From: Parasedimentitalea denitrificans
Lineage (GTDB): Bacteria > Pseudomonadota > Alphaproteobacteria > Rhodobacterales > Rhodobacteraceae
Direction: 5' to 3'
NCBI RefSeq assembly: GCF_011813015.1
Contig: NZ_QHLQ01000030.1
Span: forward strand, 1 to 32,323
DNA length: 32,323 nt
Shown: in pieces, positions 7,733-15,509 of the stretch
Numbering within the stretch: the stretch's first letter is position 1
Layout of the letters: each line of letters begins with the position of its first letter
Notes under the pieces: generated by a model
Told to the model about the DNA's origin: nothing
Databases searched by the model: none
The model's input: the letters and a program-made list of their open reading frames with translations, nothing else
Made by a program: the position numbers and the translations under genes

Positions 7733-8956
7733 ATGGATTTCGAACGCTACTTTGAAGATCGCCTGCAAGATTTGAAGGACGAGGGGAACTATCGGGTCTT
7801 TATTGATCTGGAACGTCGCCGGGGCGAATTCCCTCAGGCGGGTCAGACCGATGGTGAAACCAAGCGCGAGGTGAAGATCTGGTGCTCGAACGACTATCTT
7901 TGCATGGGGCAGCACCCCGATGTTCTGGAAGCGATGCACGACGCGCTTGACCGTTCCGGTGCTGGGGCAGGGGGAACCCGGAATATCTCAGGCACCACCC
8001 ATGCGCATGTGCTGCTTGAACAGGAACTCGCGGATCTGCACGGCAAAGAGGCGGCTCTGTTGTTCACCTCTGGCTACGTCTCGAACTGGGCTGCGATTGG
8101 GACCTTGGCAGCCAAGATACCGGGATTGATTGTCTTTTCTGATGCTCTAAACCACGCCAGCATGATCGAAGGCGTGCGCCATTCCCGCGCGGAAAAGGTG
8201 ATTTGGAAACACAACGACATCGACGACCTGCGGGCCAAACTTGCAGCAGCACCAGCGAACGCACCTAAGATGATCGCTTTTGAGTCCGTCTATTCGATGG
8301 ATGGTGACATCGCCCCGATCAAAGAGATCTGTGACATTGCAGATGAATTCGGCGCCATGACTTATCTGGACGAGGTGCACGCAGTTGGCCTCTACGGTCC
8401 GCGCGGTGGTGGTATTGCTGAACGCGAAGGATTGATGGACCGGCTGACCGTGATTGAGGGCACCTTGGGCAAAGCCTTTGGTGTGGTTGGCGGTTACATT
8501 GCGGCCAGCGCTGCTCTGTGTGATTTTGTGCGCAGTTTTGCCAGTGGCTTCATCTTTACAACCGCCTTGCCCCCAGCAGTGGCGGCCGGAGCGGCAGCAT
8601 CGGTACGGCATTTGAAGCAGTCCCAGACTGAACGCGATGTGCAAAAGGAGCGTGTGGCAGATGTCCGTGCCCGGTTGGACACCCTAGGGATCGAACATTT
8701 GCCGAACCCAAGCCACATTATTCCGGTAATGGTTGGCGACCCCGTGAAGTGCAAGTTTATCTCGGACACTCTGTTGGACGAATTCGGCATCTATATCCAG
8801 CCTATCAACTACCCAACTGTGCCCAAGGGAACTGAACGTCTTCGGATCACACCCAGCCCGGTGCATTCGGCCGAGGATATCGACCACTTGGTAGAGGCAC
8901 TTGGCGCACTCTGGGAGCGCTGCAAGATTGCCCGACGGCCGATTGCCGCACAATAA
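7733..8956 (+). CDS. hemA: 5-Aminolevulinate synthase
   Basis: PLP-dependent enzyme that condenses glycine with succinyl-CoA to 5-aminolevulinate, the first step of tetrapyrrole synthesis in alphaproteobacteria (Shemin pathway). The 407-aa length matches Rhodobacter HemA. Visible features are the substrate region CSNDYLCMG, GTRNISGTTHAH, the PLP aspartate in YLDEVHAVGLYGPRG (Asp213), and the Schiff-base lysine in IEGTLGKAFG (Lys247). CCGGAGG lies upstream of the ATG. Adjacent and divergent to a Dnr-type regulator, with FNR-like sites in the spacer. It feeds both heme and heme d1 synthesis for the neighbouring nir genes, although it is transcribed separately from them. Confidence 0.96.
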   Translation: MDFERYFEDRLQDLKDEGNYRVFIDLERRRGEFPQAGQTDGETKREVKIWCSNDYLCMGQHPDVLEAMHDALDRSGAGAGGTRNISGTTHAHVLLEQELADLHGKEAALLFTSGYVSNWAAIGTLAAKIPGLIVFSDALNHASMIEGVRHSRAEKVIWKHNDIDDLRAKLAAAPANAPKMIAFESVYSMDGDIAPIKEICDIADEFGAMTYLDEVHAVGLYGPRGGGIAEREGLMDRLTVIEGTLGKAFGVVGGYIAASAALCDFVRSFASGFIFTTALPPAVAAGAAASVRHLKQSQTERDVQKERVADVRARLDTLGIEHLPNPSHIIPVMVGDPVKCKFISDTLLDEFGIYIQPINYPTVPKGTERLRITPSPVHSAEDIDHLVEALGALWERCKIARRPIAAQ

Positions 8957-8988
8957 GGTCAAGCGTTCAAGGCAATACATTTGAATAG

Positions 8989-9021
8989 ATCGGCGCGTCC
9001 CGCATAAGGCGCGCCGATTTT
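8989..9021 (+). terminator. Terminator after hemA
   Basis: Inverted repeat ATCGGCGCG (8989-8997) and CGCGCCGAT (9010-9018), a 9-bp stem followed by a short T-run. It lies at the convergent junction of hemA and the NnrS-like gene and could serve either strand, but the T-run favours the plus strand. Confidence 0.7.
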
Positions 9022-10070
9022 CATTTGGTCTGCTTTTTTCGTGACCCGATAAAGACTGGGACCTGTGGTTGTTGCCGACAATGAATGATGAGCTGGGCAA
9101 GGGTAATCCCCCAACAAATTACCCAGAACACGAGGGCCAACGATACAGCGTCCAGTAGCCGGGCCAGCGCCGCTGCGTGCAGCGTTGCAGCGGCGATCAG
9201 GCTGGCGGGTTGGGCGATGAGTGTGGCTGCGCCTCGCCGCGCAAAAATTCGAGAAATAAAGGCATGGATCATGCCACCAATGGCCCCGATGGTCATCATA
9301 TGGAGCGCATGGGACGGGTTCCCATCAGAGGTGGCCATCAAAAGAAGCGCAGCCATGAGCCAGAGCCACGGGGGCAATAGCATCGTGCCCAGCGGTGGCG
9401 CAATCAGCGGCCAGCGGAGCATTTGACCCAACAAGATAAGGGCGGCGAGCACTAGCCAAGCCGGGTGCGGCAGAGCAATAGCGCCAAGGATAAGAAGTGG
9501 CGCCGAAAGGTAGAGTGCCAGGTTATCTGGCGGTTGGGGGTGGCCTGTTGCACTGGCCAGAAAGGCGGGTAAGGCGCGGGCCCCAACGGTGGCAACCAGC
9601 GCAGCCAGCAGTAGCGGTGTACTTTCAACAGGCAAATCAGGACGCAAAGTCGCCAGCGCCAGCAGCAACGGGGCTAATGGTGCCCAGAGCCGACCATAAA
9701 GACCAGCGCGCAGAATAGGTGGGGCAAGCGTGAAAGACAGGCCAATGAAATAAAGCGCCTCAGCCGGTCCGGGCATAAGACGCCCCCAAAGCCACAGGGC
9801 AACGAGCAGACCAAGACGTGCAGGCGTAGCACGTACCTTTGTCCAGCCGGGCAACACGGTCAAAAGATAGGCGCCAATTGCGGCCCCGGCAAAGCCGAAC
9901 ACCAATAGGCGGGCATGCAGCTGGGGATCAGTTCCCGCCAACAGTGGCCCAACCAGCGCTGCCATCACACTACAGAGCATCAGCGGCCGATGCGGGGCTT
10001 TCCAGAAACCGGGCCAAAAACTGGACCAAGGAACAGAAGAACGGGACCGCTTGTCCGCTGTGGTGCTCAT
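9021..10070 (-). CDS. NnrS-like membrane protein, divergent
   Basis: Very hydrophobic protein of 349 aa with about ten to twelve membrane segments. The segment LVFGFAGAAIGAYLLTVLPGWT (read in two parts) matches the NnrS family block that normally reads EMLFGFAAAVIAGFLLTAVPNWT, and HALHMMTIGAIGGMIHAFISR matches the later HAL-TVGAIGTMI block. NnrS proteins are heme- and copper-containing membrane proteins linked to nitric oxide tolerance and denitrification. Here the usual HxHEM motif is reduced to LHARLLVFGF (His52 kept, HE-M lost), and the GHTGR-type block is FARRGA. The ATG overlaps the stop of the chelatase-like gene by four bases (ATGA). A longer frame to 10241 is the chelatase gene's shadow. 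Last gene of the nir operon. Confidence 0.75.
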   Translation of the reverse strand: MSTTADKRSRSSVPWSSFWPGFWKAPHRPLMLCSVMAALVGPLLAGTDPQLHARLLVFGFAGAAIGAYLLTVLPGWTKVRATPARLGLLVALWLWGRLMPGPAEALYFIGLSFTLAPPILRAGLYGRLWAPLAPLLLALATLRPDLPVESTPLLLAALVATVGARALPAFLASATGHPQPPDNLALYLSAPLLILGAIALPHPAWLVLAALILLGQMLRWPLIAPPLGTMLLPPWLWLMAALLLMATSDGNPSHALHMMTIGAIGGMIHAFISRIFARRGAATLIAQPASLIAAATLHAAALARLLDAVSLALVFWVICWGITLAQLIIHCRQQPQVPVFIGSRKKQTK

Positions 10071-10837
10071 GCGGGGATCTTTGCAGTGTAAGCGGTTTCT
10101 AGCGTGCGGGCGATTAGGTCGGGAACCAGGGGCTGTTGCCCCAGAACTGGCAGCAAGACCCCTTTGAACCGCGCCTCGGTAAGTGCGTCGGGAATGTCCT
10201 TGCTGATATGATCGCCATCGCGGGCAAAGAATGGCAGGCACAGGGCTTGCCGTCCCAAATTGGTCGCGACTCGTGCAATGGATGGATCCTGGTCCAGAAA
10301 ACCGGCTTGAATGGCAGGACAGGGGAGAATGCTTGAAAGCGCAGTCGTAAATTGCTGCACGGCACCCGCGGCCTGTGGGCTGCGCCTTGATCCATGTGCC
10401 GCCACCACAATGTGGGTAAGCTCTGGTGTCCAGCCACGCAGTGCAATCTCTCGCCGGATCGCCAAGGCTGCAAGGGTCGGAAGCTCTGGGTCAGTTCCGA
10501 ATGGGGGCAAAAATTGCAATTGGTAAGCCGCCAGCCGTTCAGGAAGAGCCTGTTGAACAAACCACCCCTCGGTCATGAACAAGGGATAGACCAGTGCACC
10601 GGGCGACATATCCTTTGCGGCAGTGTCCAGCGTGCCGGGGCAGGCCATTGTGGCCGACTGGATGCGCCAGCCTGTCATCCGTTCCTGCACCTGCACAGCC
10701 AGTCGTGCCAGTTCCACCTCGGGTGGGTTGAAATCGCCCGGCTGACCGTGGGCAACAATCAGCGCCTCGCGAGGGGCGCTGACCATGTCGTCATCAGTGA
10801 CTAGTGCCTTCTGAGAATGTAATTTTATTCCAGACAT
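10067..10837 (-). CDS. CbiX/SirB-like sirohydrochlorin chelatase
   Basis: Predicted class II chelatase of 256 aa with two related halves. The C-terminal half has IVVAAHGSRRSP (metal-binding His) and CLPFFARDGDHISKDIP (second His), close to the CbiX pattern. The N-terminal half has ALIVAHGQPGDF, but its second block reads VYPLFMTEGWFVQQALP, with Trp in place of His. In a nir operon an iron chelatase acting on sirohydrochlorin would supply siroheme, the precursor of heme d1; this role is inferred. The ATG at 10837 has GGGGA upstream and overlaps the end of nirN by 44 nt in another frame. An internal ATG at 10786 would avoid the overlap but lacks a visible ribosome binding site. Confidence 0.8.
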   Translation of the reverse strand: MSGIKLHSQKALVTDDDMVSAPREALIVAHGQPGDFNPPEVELARLAVQVQERMTGWRIQSATMACPGTLDTAAKDMSPGALVYPLFMTEGWFVQQALPERLAAYQLQFLPPFGTDPELPTLAALAIRREIALRGWTPELTHIVVAAHGSRRSPQAAGAVQQFTTALSSILPCPAIQAGFLDQDPSIARVATNLGRQALCLPFFARDGDHISKDIPDALTEARFKGVLLPVLGQQPLVPDLIARTLETAYTAKIPA

Positions 10838-12344
10838 TGTATTTCCCCGAAGGTTTTCGCATGGACAGGCGTTTGACGATTTCCAGTGTCTCGGCGTCAT
10901 AGACCAGCACCTCGCCGTCATCTTCCCAGACCGAAACCAACGCATATTTTCCGTCCTTGGTGAACTCTACGTGGGCGACGGTGGCACCGGGTACTGGCGC
11001 TAGGGTCTTGATGATCTCAAGTGTCTCTTTGTCGATCACATGCATTTTGTCCCGGTTCGGGCCAAAGAACACATCGGCCCAGACATAGCGCGAGTTTTCG
11101 TGGCTGCGCATGAAGAAACCGGGGCCCATGGTCTCGATCCGCTTCACGGTTTCCCAGGTCTTCATGTCGATCACCGAAATGGTGCCGTCCTTCAGGTGTG
11201 GCGTCGCCATGACGGTTGTGTCGCCATACTTCCATGTGATGCCCGAACCAAGGTGCGGCATGCCGGGCAGGTCCAGATCGGCAACTTTCTGGCCAATGAC
11301 CAGATCAATCACCTGACCGCCTTCACCACTGCGCGAGGCGCCCATGACGTATTCATATGTTTGGTCAAAGAAGAAATCGTCCAAGTAGTCTGGCGTGGTG
11401 ATCTTGCGCAGCGGGAATGGGATGTCGGTATGGGCCAGCCCTTCGGTGCGCCAGTCATGGGCAAAGCCAAACTGGGGCGGGTTCTTGCCATAGAAGATTT
11501 CCCAGATTTCCGGCACGTCTTTCAGCGCCAGAACAAAGCTTTCGCGTGGTGGGGCCTGATACACGGCGGAAACGCGGCTTGGGGTGCCATCCTTGCCTTT
11601 GACCTCACGCACGGTGGCAACGGTCAGGTCTTCGGTGGATAGAATAGTCAGCGTGTTGGGCAGATAGTTGGCCACGGCCAGCCATTTGCCATCTGCGCTC
11701 ATCGCGATGTTGCGGCTGTTCAGCCCGGCACGCACCCGGCCCACCTCTTTCAGCGCGTAGATGTCATATTTCTGAACCCAGCCGTCGCGCGACATGATGA
11801 ATACAAAACGGCCCTTGGGATCGAACTTGGGTCCGCCATGCACGGCAAATGGGGTTGGAAAACGGTCGAGCACGTCGAATGTGTCGCCGTCCAGTACGCT
11901 GACATGGTGGTCGCCAGTTTCTACGGCCAGCGTGATATTCATTGGGTCGGACGACCAGACAGGCGCGTCTACCTGAACATAGTCCGGGTTCATTTCGCGG
12001 CTGGCGTTGATCTGTTCCTCGCCCCAGGCCGGGAGCTCATCCAGCGGGGTCTTCAGCCAAGCGGCAAGTTCAGTGATTTGGTCGGCAGTCATATCCTCGG
12101 CAAACGCCGGCATTTGGGTTGCTGTGCGACCTTCTGTAATAACATTGGCCACCTTTGGCCCACGCATACGTTTGAGCGTTTCAGGGATCAGCGCTGGGCC
12201 GGTGCCGCCAAGACGGTTTTCACCGTGACAGCTGGCACAGTTCTCTTGGTACAGTGCTTCCGGATCGGCAAGAACTGGGCTGCCAATCAGCATCAGCGCG
12301 GAGAGGGCAGCGCCCCAGGTTGTTTTCTTTGTCAGGGTTTTCAT
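10794..12344 (-). CDS. nirN: NirN, dihydro-heme d1 dehydrogenase (cytochrome c)
   Basis: Periplasmic cytochrome related to NirS that performs the last step of heme d1 synthesis, oxidation of dihydro-heme d1. It starts with a Sec signal peptide (MKTLTKKTT, hydrophobic core, cleavage after SPVLA), then a cytochrome c domain with CASCH at residues 36-40, then an eight-bladed propeller domain. His-bearing segments TPFAVHGG, GMPHLGSG and ATPHLKDG align with the heme d1 region of NirS. The C-terminus KPSGKYNVWNKIT resembles the end of NirS-type propellers. The mature size (516 aa precursor) fits. The start at 12344 is preferred because it gives a clean signal peptide. An ATG at 12380 has a better GGAAA site but would overlap nirJ. 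Lies 7 nt after nirJ. Confidence 0.88.
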   Translation of the reverse strand: MKTLTKKTTWGAALSALMLIGSPVLADPEALYQENCASCHGENRLGGTGPALIPETLKRMRGPKVANVITEGRTATQMPAFAEDMTADQITELAAWLKTPLDELPAWGEEQINASREMNPDYVQVDAPVWSSDPMNITLAVETGDHHVSVLDGDTFDVLDRFPTPFAVHGGPKFDPKGRFVFIMSRDGWVQKYDIYALKEVGRVRAGLNSRNIAMSADGKWLAVANYLPNTLTILSTEDLTVATVREVKGKDGTPSRVSAVYQAPPRESFVLALKDVPEIWEIFYGKNPPQFGFAHDWRTEGLAHTDIPFPLRKITTPDYLDDFFFDQTYEYVMGASRSGEGGQVIDLVIGQKVADLDLPGMPHLGSGITWKYGDTTVMATPHLKDGTISVIDMKTWETVKRIETMGPGFFMRSHENSRYVWADVFFGPNRDKMHVIDKETLEIIKTLAPVPGATVAHVEFTKDGKYALVSVWEDDGEVLVYDAETLEIVKRLSMRKPSGKYNVWNKITFSEGTSH

Positions 12345-12351
12345 AGTCTTA

Positions 12352-13575
12352 TTATCCAAAGAACCGATGTGCTGGGTCATGGCTTTTTCCTTTGAACGGA
12401 GTGACTTCCAGCCGAGTATCGGAGGTGTCGACGCCAATTTCGTTGTTGCTCAGATAGCAGGCCGGATCCTCGGCCCAGGGGTTGCCCGTCAGTTGCAGGG
12501 CGCGGATGCGGGTGTTGCCGCCGCAGACATTCTTGATCTTGCAGGCACCACAGCGTCCCTCTAGTGGGCGGGGGCGGGTGCGCAGGGTTTTCAGCATCTC
12601 GTCCTCACCAGTCCAGAGCTCGGTGAACGGGGTCTGTTTGACGTTGCCGACGGTGTAGTCTGACCAATAGGTGTCGGGGTGAACTTTGCCTAGGAAGTCG
12701 ATGTTGGCGACGCCAAGGCCCGACGAGTTGCCCCCCCAAGCCACCAGATGGTCACGGACATGGGCGGTTTGTTCTGCGCTGAAATTGCGGCCGACCCAAT
12801 CAAGGAAATAGCCGGCATCAGCATCGTTATTGCCAGTCACAACATCCAGCGGCGTGCGTTTGCCGTTCAACCCGTCCCAGGCGCGTTCGATCAGCATATC
12901 CATGCCTGCACGGGTGCGTTGGTGGTGGGCGTCTTCGCCACGGTTCTTGTCACCCCGACCGGTGTAGACAAGGTGCGACAGATAGAACTTGTCCACGCCC
13001 TCGTCGTCGCACAGTTGCAGCAGATCGGGCAGATTGTGCTGGGTGCCTTCTGTCAGACAGAACCGCAGTCCAACCTTGACCCCGCGCTTTTTCAGCGCAC
13101 GCACACCGCGCACAGCTTGGTCAAAGGCGCCATCGACGCCTCGGAACCAGTCATTTGTTTCACCGATGCCATCGATCGAGATGCCGACGTAGTTATAGCC
13201 GATATCGGCAATCTGGTCTGCGGTATCGCCGTGGATCTTGGTGCCATTGGTTGATAGCGCCAGAACCCGAACCAGCTCACGTGCGCGTTTGGCCAACGGT
13301 GTCAGGTATTTGCAGTCCAGCGGTTCGCCACCCGACAGGATCAGCGCGGGCACTTTGAAACGCCCCAGATCCTCAAGCGTTTCCATCGCCTGTTCCTGGC
13401 TCAGTTCGCCCGGAAAATCGACATCCGCTGAAACGGTATAGCAGTGGCGACATTTCAGATTGCAGCGACGTGTCAGGTTCCAGATCACCACCGGTTTGAC
13501 CATTCCTTCACCACGTCGCTTGCGCACGGGTGTCGGATTGGTCAGTTGGGTCATGTACTCGGACATGCGAAACAT
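12352..13575 (-). CDS. nirJ: Heme d1 biosynthesis radical SAM protein NirJ
   Basis: Radical SAM enzyme that removes the propionate side chains from didecarboxysiroheme to install the oxo groups of heme d1, acting in the cytoplasm. The cluster motif is CNLKCRHC (Cys38, Cys42, Cys45), followed by the SAM-binding LSGGEPL. A C-terminal SPASM-type cysteine set is visible in CGACKIKNVCGG and DPACYLS, which would hold a second cluster. The length of 407 aa fits NirJ. GGGGG lies upstream of the first ATG; ATGs at 13566 and 13554 are alternatives. Lies 4 nt after nirH. Confidence 0.94.
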   Translation of the reverse strand: MFRMSEYMTQLTNPTPVRKRRGEGMVKPVVIWNLTRRCNLKCRHCYTVSADVDFPGELSQEQAMETLEDLGRFKVPALILSGGEPLDCKYLTPLAKRARELVRVLALSTNGTKIHGDTADQIADIGYNYVGISIDGIGETNDWFRGVDGAFDQAVRGVRALKKRGVKVGLRFCLTEGTQHNLPDLLQLCDDEGVDKFYLSHLVYTGRGDKNRGEDAHHQRTRAGMDMLIERAWDGLNGKRTPLDVVTGNNDADAGYFLDWVGRNFSAEQTAHVRDHLVAWGGNSSGLGVANIDFLGKVHPDTYWSDYTVGNVKQTPFTELWTGEDEMLKTLRTRPRPLEGRCGACKIKNVCGGNTRIRALQLTGNPWAEDPACYLSNNEIGVDTSDTRLEVTPFKGKSHDPAHRFFG

Positions 13576-13579
13576 GGGA

Positions 13580-14074
13580 TTACCCCCGTTTGCGGAGCCG
13601 CAGCCCCGTTTTTTTCAGAATACGCTTGGAATAGAGGATGTCGTGACCGTGACAGGCATCACCAAGAATCGCGGCAATTTCAGCGCGCTTGGCTTCGACC
13701 TCGTCAGGACTGTCCCCGTGGACCATAGCAAAAAGGTTATAGGGCCAGCCCTGATCTCGGGCGCGGGGCCGCTCATAGCAGTGGGTGACAAAGGGCAGGG
13801 CGCCGATCTTTGCGCCAAGTTCGGCCACCTGAGCGTCCTCAACGTCCCAAACGGTCATGCCATTAGCGACCATTCCCAGCTTGTAGTGGTTAGGTGCAGC
13901 CGCGATACGGCGGATTGCACCGCTGTCTTTCATGGCTGCAATTTGCGTAACCAGATCCGTTTCGGACATACCAAGTTTGTCAGCAACTTCGGTGTAGGGT
14001 GCTGCTACGATTGGCAGACCTCCCTGAAGTGCGGCGATGATCTCGCGATCTGATATCTTTGTTTCGACGCTCAT
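13580..14074 (-). CDS. nirH: Siroheme decarboxylase subunit NirH
   Basis: AsnC/Lrp-like protein of 164 aa, a component of siroheme decarboxylase, which converts siroheme to 12,18-didecarboxysiroheme. It has an N-terminal helix-turn-helix-like half (DREIIAALQGGLPIVAAPY, MSETDLVTQIAAMKDSGAIR) and a C-terminal ligand-binding half with HCYERP and WPYNLFAMVHG, the NirH/NirL form of the motif. The ATG at 14074 overlaps the nirG stop as ATGA. Upstream in-frame codons to 14206 lie inside nirG and are not part of the gene. Confidence 0.9.
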   Translation of the reverse strand: MSVETKISDREIIAALQGGLPIVAAPYTEVADKLGMSETDLVTQIAAMKDSGAIRRIAAAPNHYKLGMVANGMTVWDVEDAQVAELGAKIGALPFVTHCYERPRARDQGWPYNLFAMVHGDSPDEVEAKRAEIAAILGDACHGHDILYSKRILKKTGLRLRKRG

Positions 14075-14517
14075 GCCTTCACCCGGAAGCCGATAAAAAA
14101 TTCCTGCAGTTTCGGAAAACACAGCACCTTCAGCCCTGTCTTCTCCTCGATCCGTTCGGCTGTCTCCGCGATGCCCTCGGGCGTTTCTGTGGCCAGCACG
14201 AACCACATGTTCAGTGTGTGATCGCGTTCATAATTGTGCGCCACTTCGGGGAAATCATTGACTTCGGTCATGACGCGCTCGAATTGATCGGCGGGAACTG
14301 CAATTGCACACAGACAGAACGCTCCGCCCATGGCCGCGACGTCGAAAAACGGCCCAAAGCGGGTGATCGCGCCAGAGTCTTTCATCGCCTCGATACGAGA
14401 GATAACATCGGCCTCGGACAGGCCCAGTTCTTCGCCAACTTCGGCAAAGGGGTTAGTGGACATCGGCAGGTCGTCTTGCAGCCTGTTGATCAGCAGTCGG
14501 TCGGTGTCGTCCAACAT
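14071..14517 (-). CDS. nirG: Siroheme decarboxylase subunit NirG
   Basis: AsnC/Lrp-like protein of 148 aa, partner of NirH and NirDL in siroheme decarboxylation. It starts MLDDTDRLLINRLQDDLPM and carries HNYERDHTLNMWFVLAT, the NirD/NirG form of the C-terminal motif, which distinguishes it from NirH and NirL. The ATG shares one base with the nirDL TGA stop (TGATG), and the gene ends in an ATGA overlap with nirH, so the three decarboxylase genes are translationally coupled. Confidence 0.88.
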   Translation of the reverse strand: MLDDTDRLLINRLQDDLPMSTNPFAEVGEELGLSEADVISRIEAMKDSGAITRFGPFFDVAAMGGAFCLCAIAVPADQFERVMTEVNDFPEVAHNYERDHTLNMWFVLATETPEGIAETAERIEEKTGLKVLCFPKLQEFFIGFRVKA

Positions 14518-15506
14518 CACGCAGCCTTTCCTTTGGCGCGCGAGATCAGCGCGCCGGTCTGTTTGAAACAACGGGTAGAAAACAGCACCTTGTGCTTGGC
14601 ATCTGCCAGTTCTGGCAGGGCTGTCGCCGCATCAATGACCTTTTGCGCTGCCGACCGGGTGCGGGCGTGCACCATGTTGTATAGGCGGTAGGGCCAGACG
14701 TCCGGCACGGGGCGGCGTTCATAGGCGAGCGTCACACCTTCCAGTGCTGCTAGCGCCTGACCGGCGGCTTGCACTTGGTGCTCGGCGAGGTCCCAAACTA
14801 CCATCGCATTGGCGGACCAACCCAGCGCCCGGTGGCGTACAATCACCCCAAGTCGCGAGATGATGCCTGCGTCGTGTAACGTTTCGATCCGATCCAACAC
14901 CTCGGACTCAGATCGGCCAAGATTGGTCGCAAGATCCCAATAAGGGCGCGGTGTGATTGGCATACCTCTGGCCAGGATCTGCAGTAACTCTCGGTCACTA
15001 TCCTGCAAGACGCTGCGATCAACGGGCCGGGGGGCAACCAACTGGCGCGGACCATCCATCCGGAACCCCAGATCGACATTAAAGGGACGCATCAGGCGCA
15101 GGTCCAAAACCCGCAGCCCGGTGGCGTCTTGTATCTGCTTCAGCGAGGCATCCACATCTGCACGATCTGGGCCAGTGGCCACGAACCACAGGTTCCAGTC
15201 GTCTTCGCGTTGATAGTTGTGGTTCACTCCAGCCTGGGCACCAATGATAGCAGCTACTTCTTCCAAACGCTCCGGCGGCGCAGCTACAGCGGCCAAAGTG
15301 CTGGCCGAGATGGCGTTGGGCGCAATGGTGGCGCCAAGGCGACTTACTCGGCCGGCAGCCTGCATGGCATTCAAGCGCGAGAGGACAACATCAACAGATA
15401 TCCCAAGATCACTGGCCAAGGATTCAAACGGGCGCGGGGTGATCGGAAAATCACGTTGCCAGTCATCCAGCAGGCGGCGGTCAATGGGGCAGGCAATACC
15501 TTGCAT
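14517..15506 (-). CDS. nirDL: Siroheme decarboxylase NirD-NirL fusion
   Basis: A 329-aa protein made of two tandem AsnC/Lrp-like units. The first (about residues 1-155) has the NirD-type motif HNYQREDDWNLWFVATG. The second (about 170-329) has the NirL-type motif AYERRPVPDVWPYRLYNMVH. Each unit begins with the same PITPRP element (FPITPRPFE, MPITPRPYW) followed by a helix-turn-helix. With NirG and NirH this gives four domains for siroheme decarboxylation. Fused nirDL is known in some denitrifiers, such as Paracoccus, so the fusion is not new. Starts 3 nt after nirF and overlaps nirG by one base. Confidence 0.92.
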   Translation of the reverse strand: MQGIACPIDRRLLDDWQRDFPITPRPFESLASDLGISVDVVLSRLNAMQAAGRVSRLGATIAPNAISASTLAAVAAPPERLEEVAAIIGAQAGVNHNYQREDDWNLWFVATGPDRADVDASLKQIQDATGLRVLDLRLMRPFNVDLGFRMDGPRQLVAPRPVDRSVLQDSDRELLQILARGMPITPRPYWDLATNLGRSESEVLDRIETLHDAGIISRLGVIVRHRALGWSANAMVVWDLAEHQVQAAGQALAALEGVTLAYERRPVPDVWPYRLYNMVHARTRSAAQKVIDAATALPELADAKHKVLFSTRCFKQTGALISRAKGKAA

Positions 15507-15509
15507 GAC

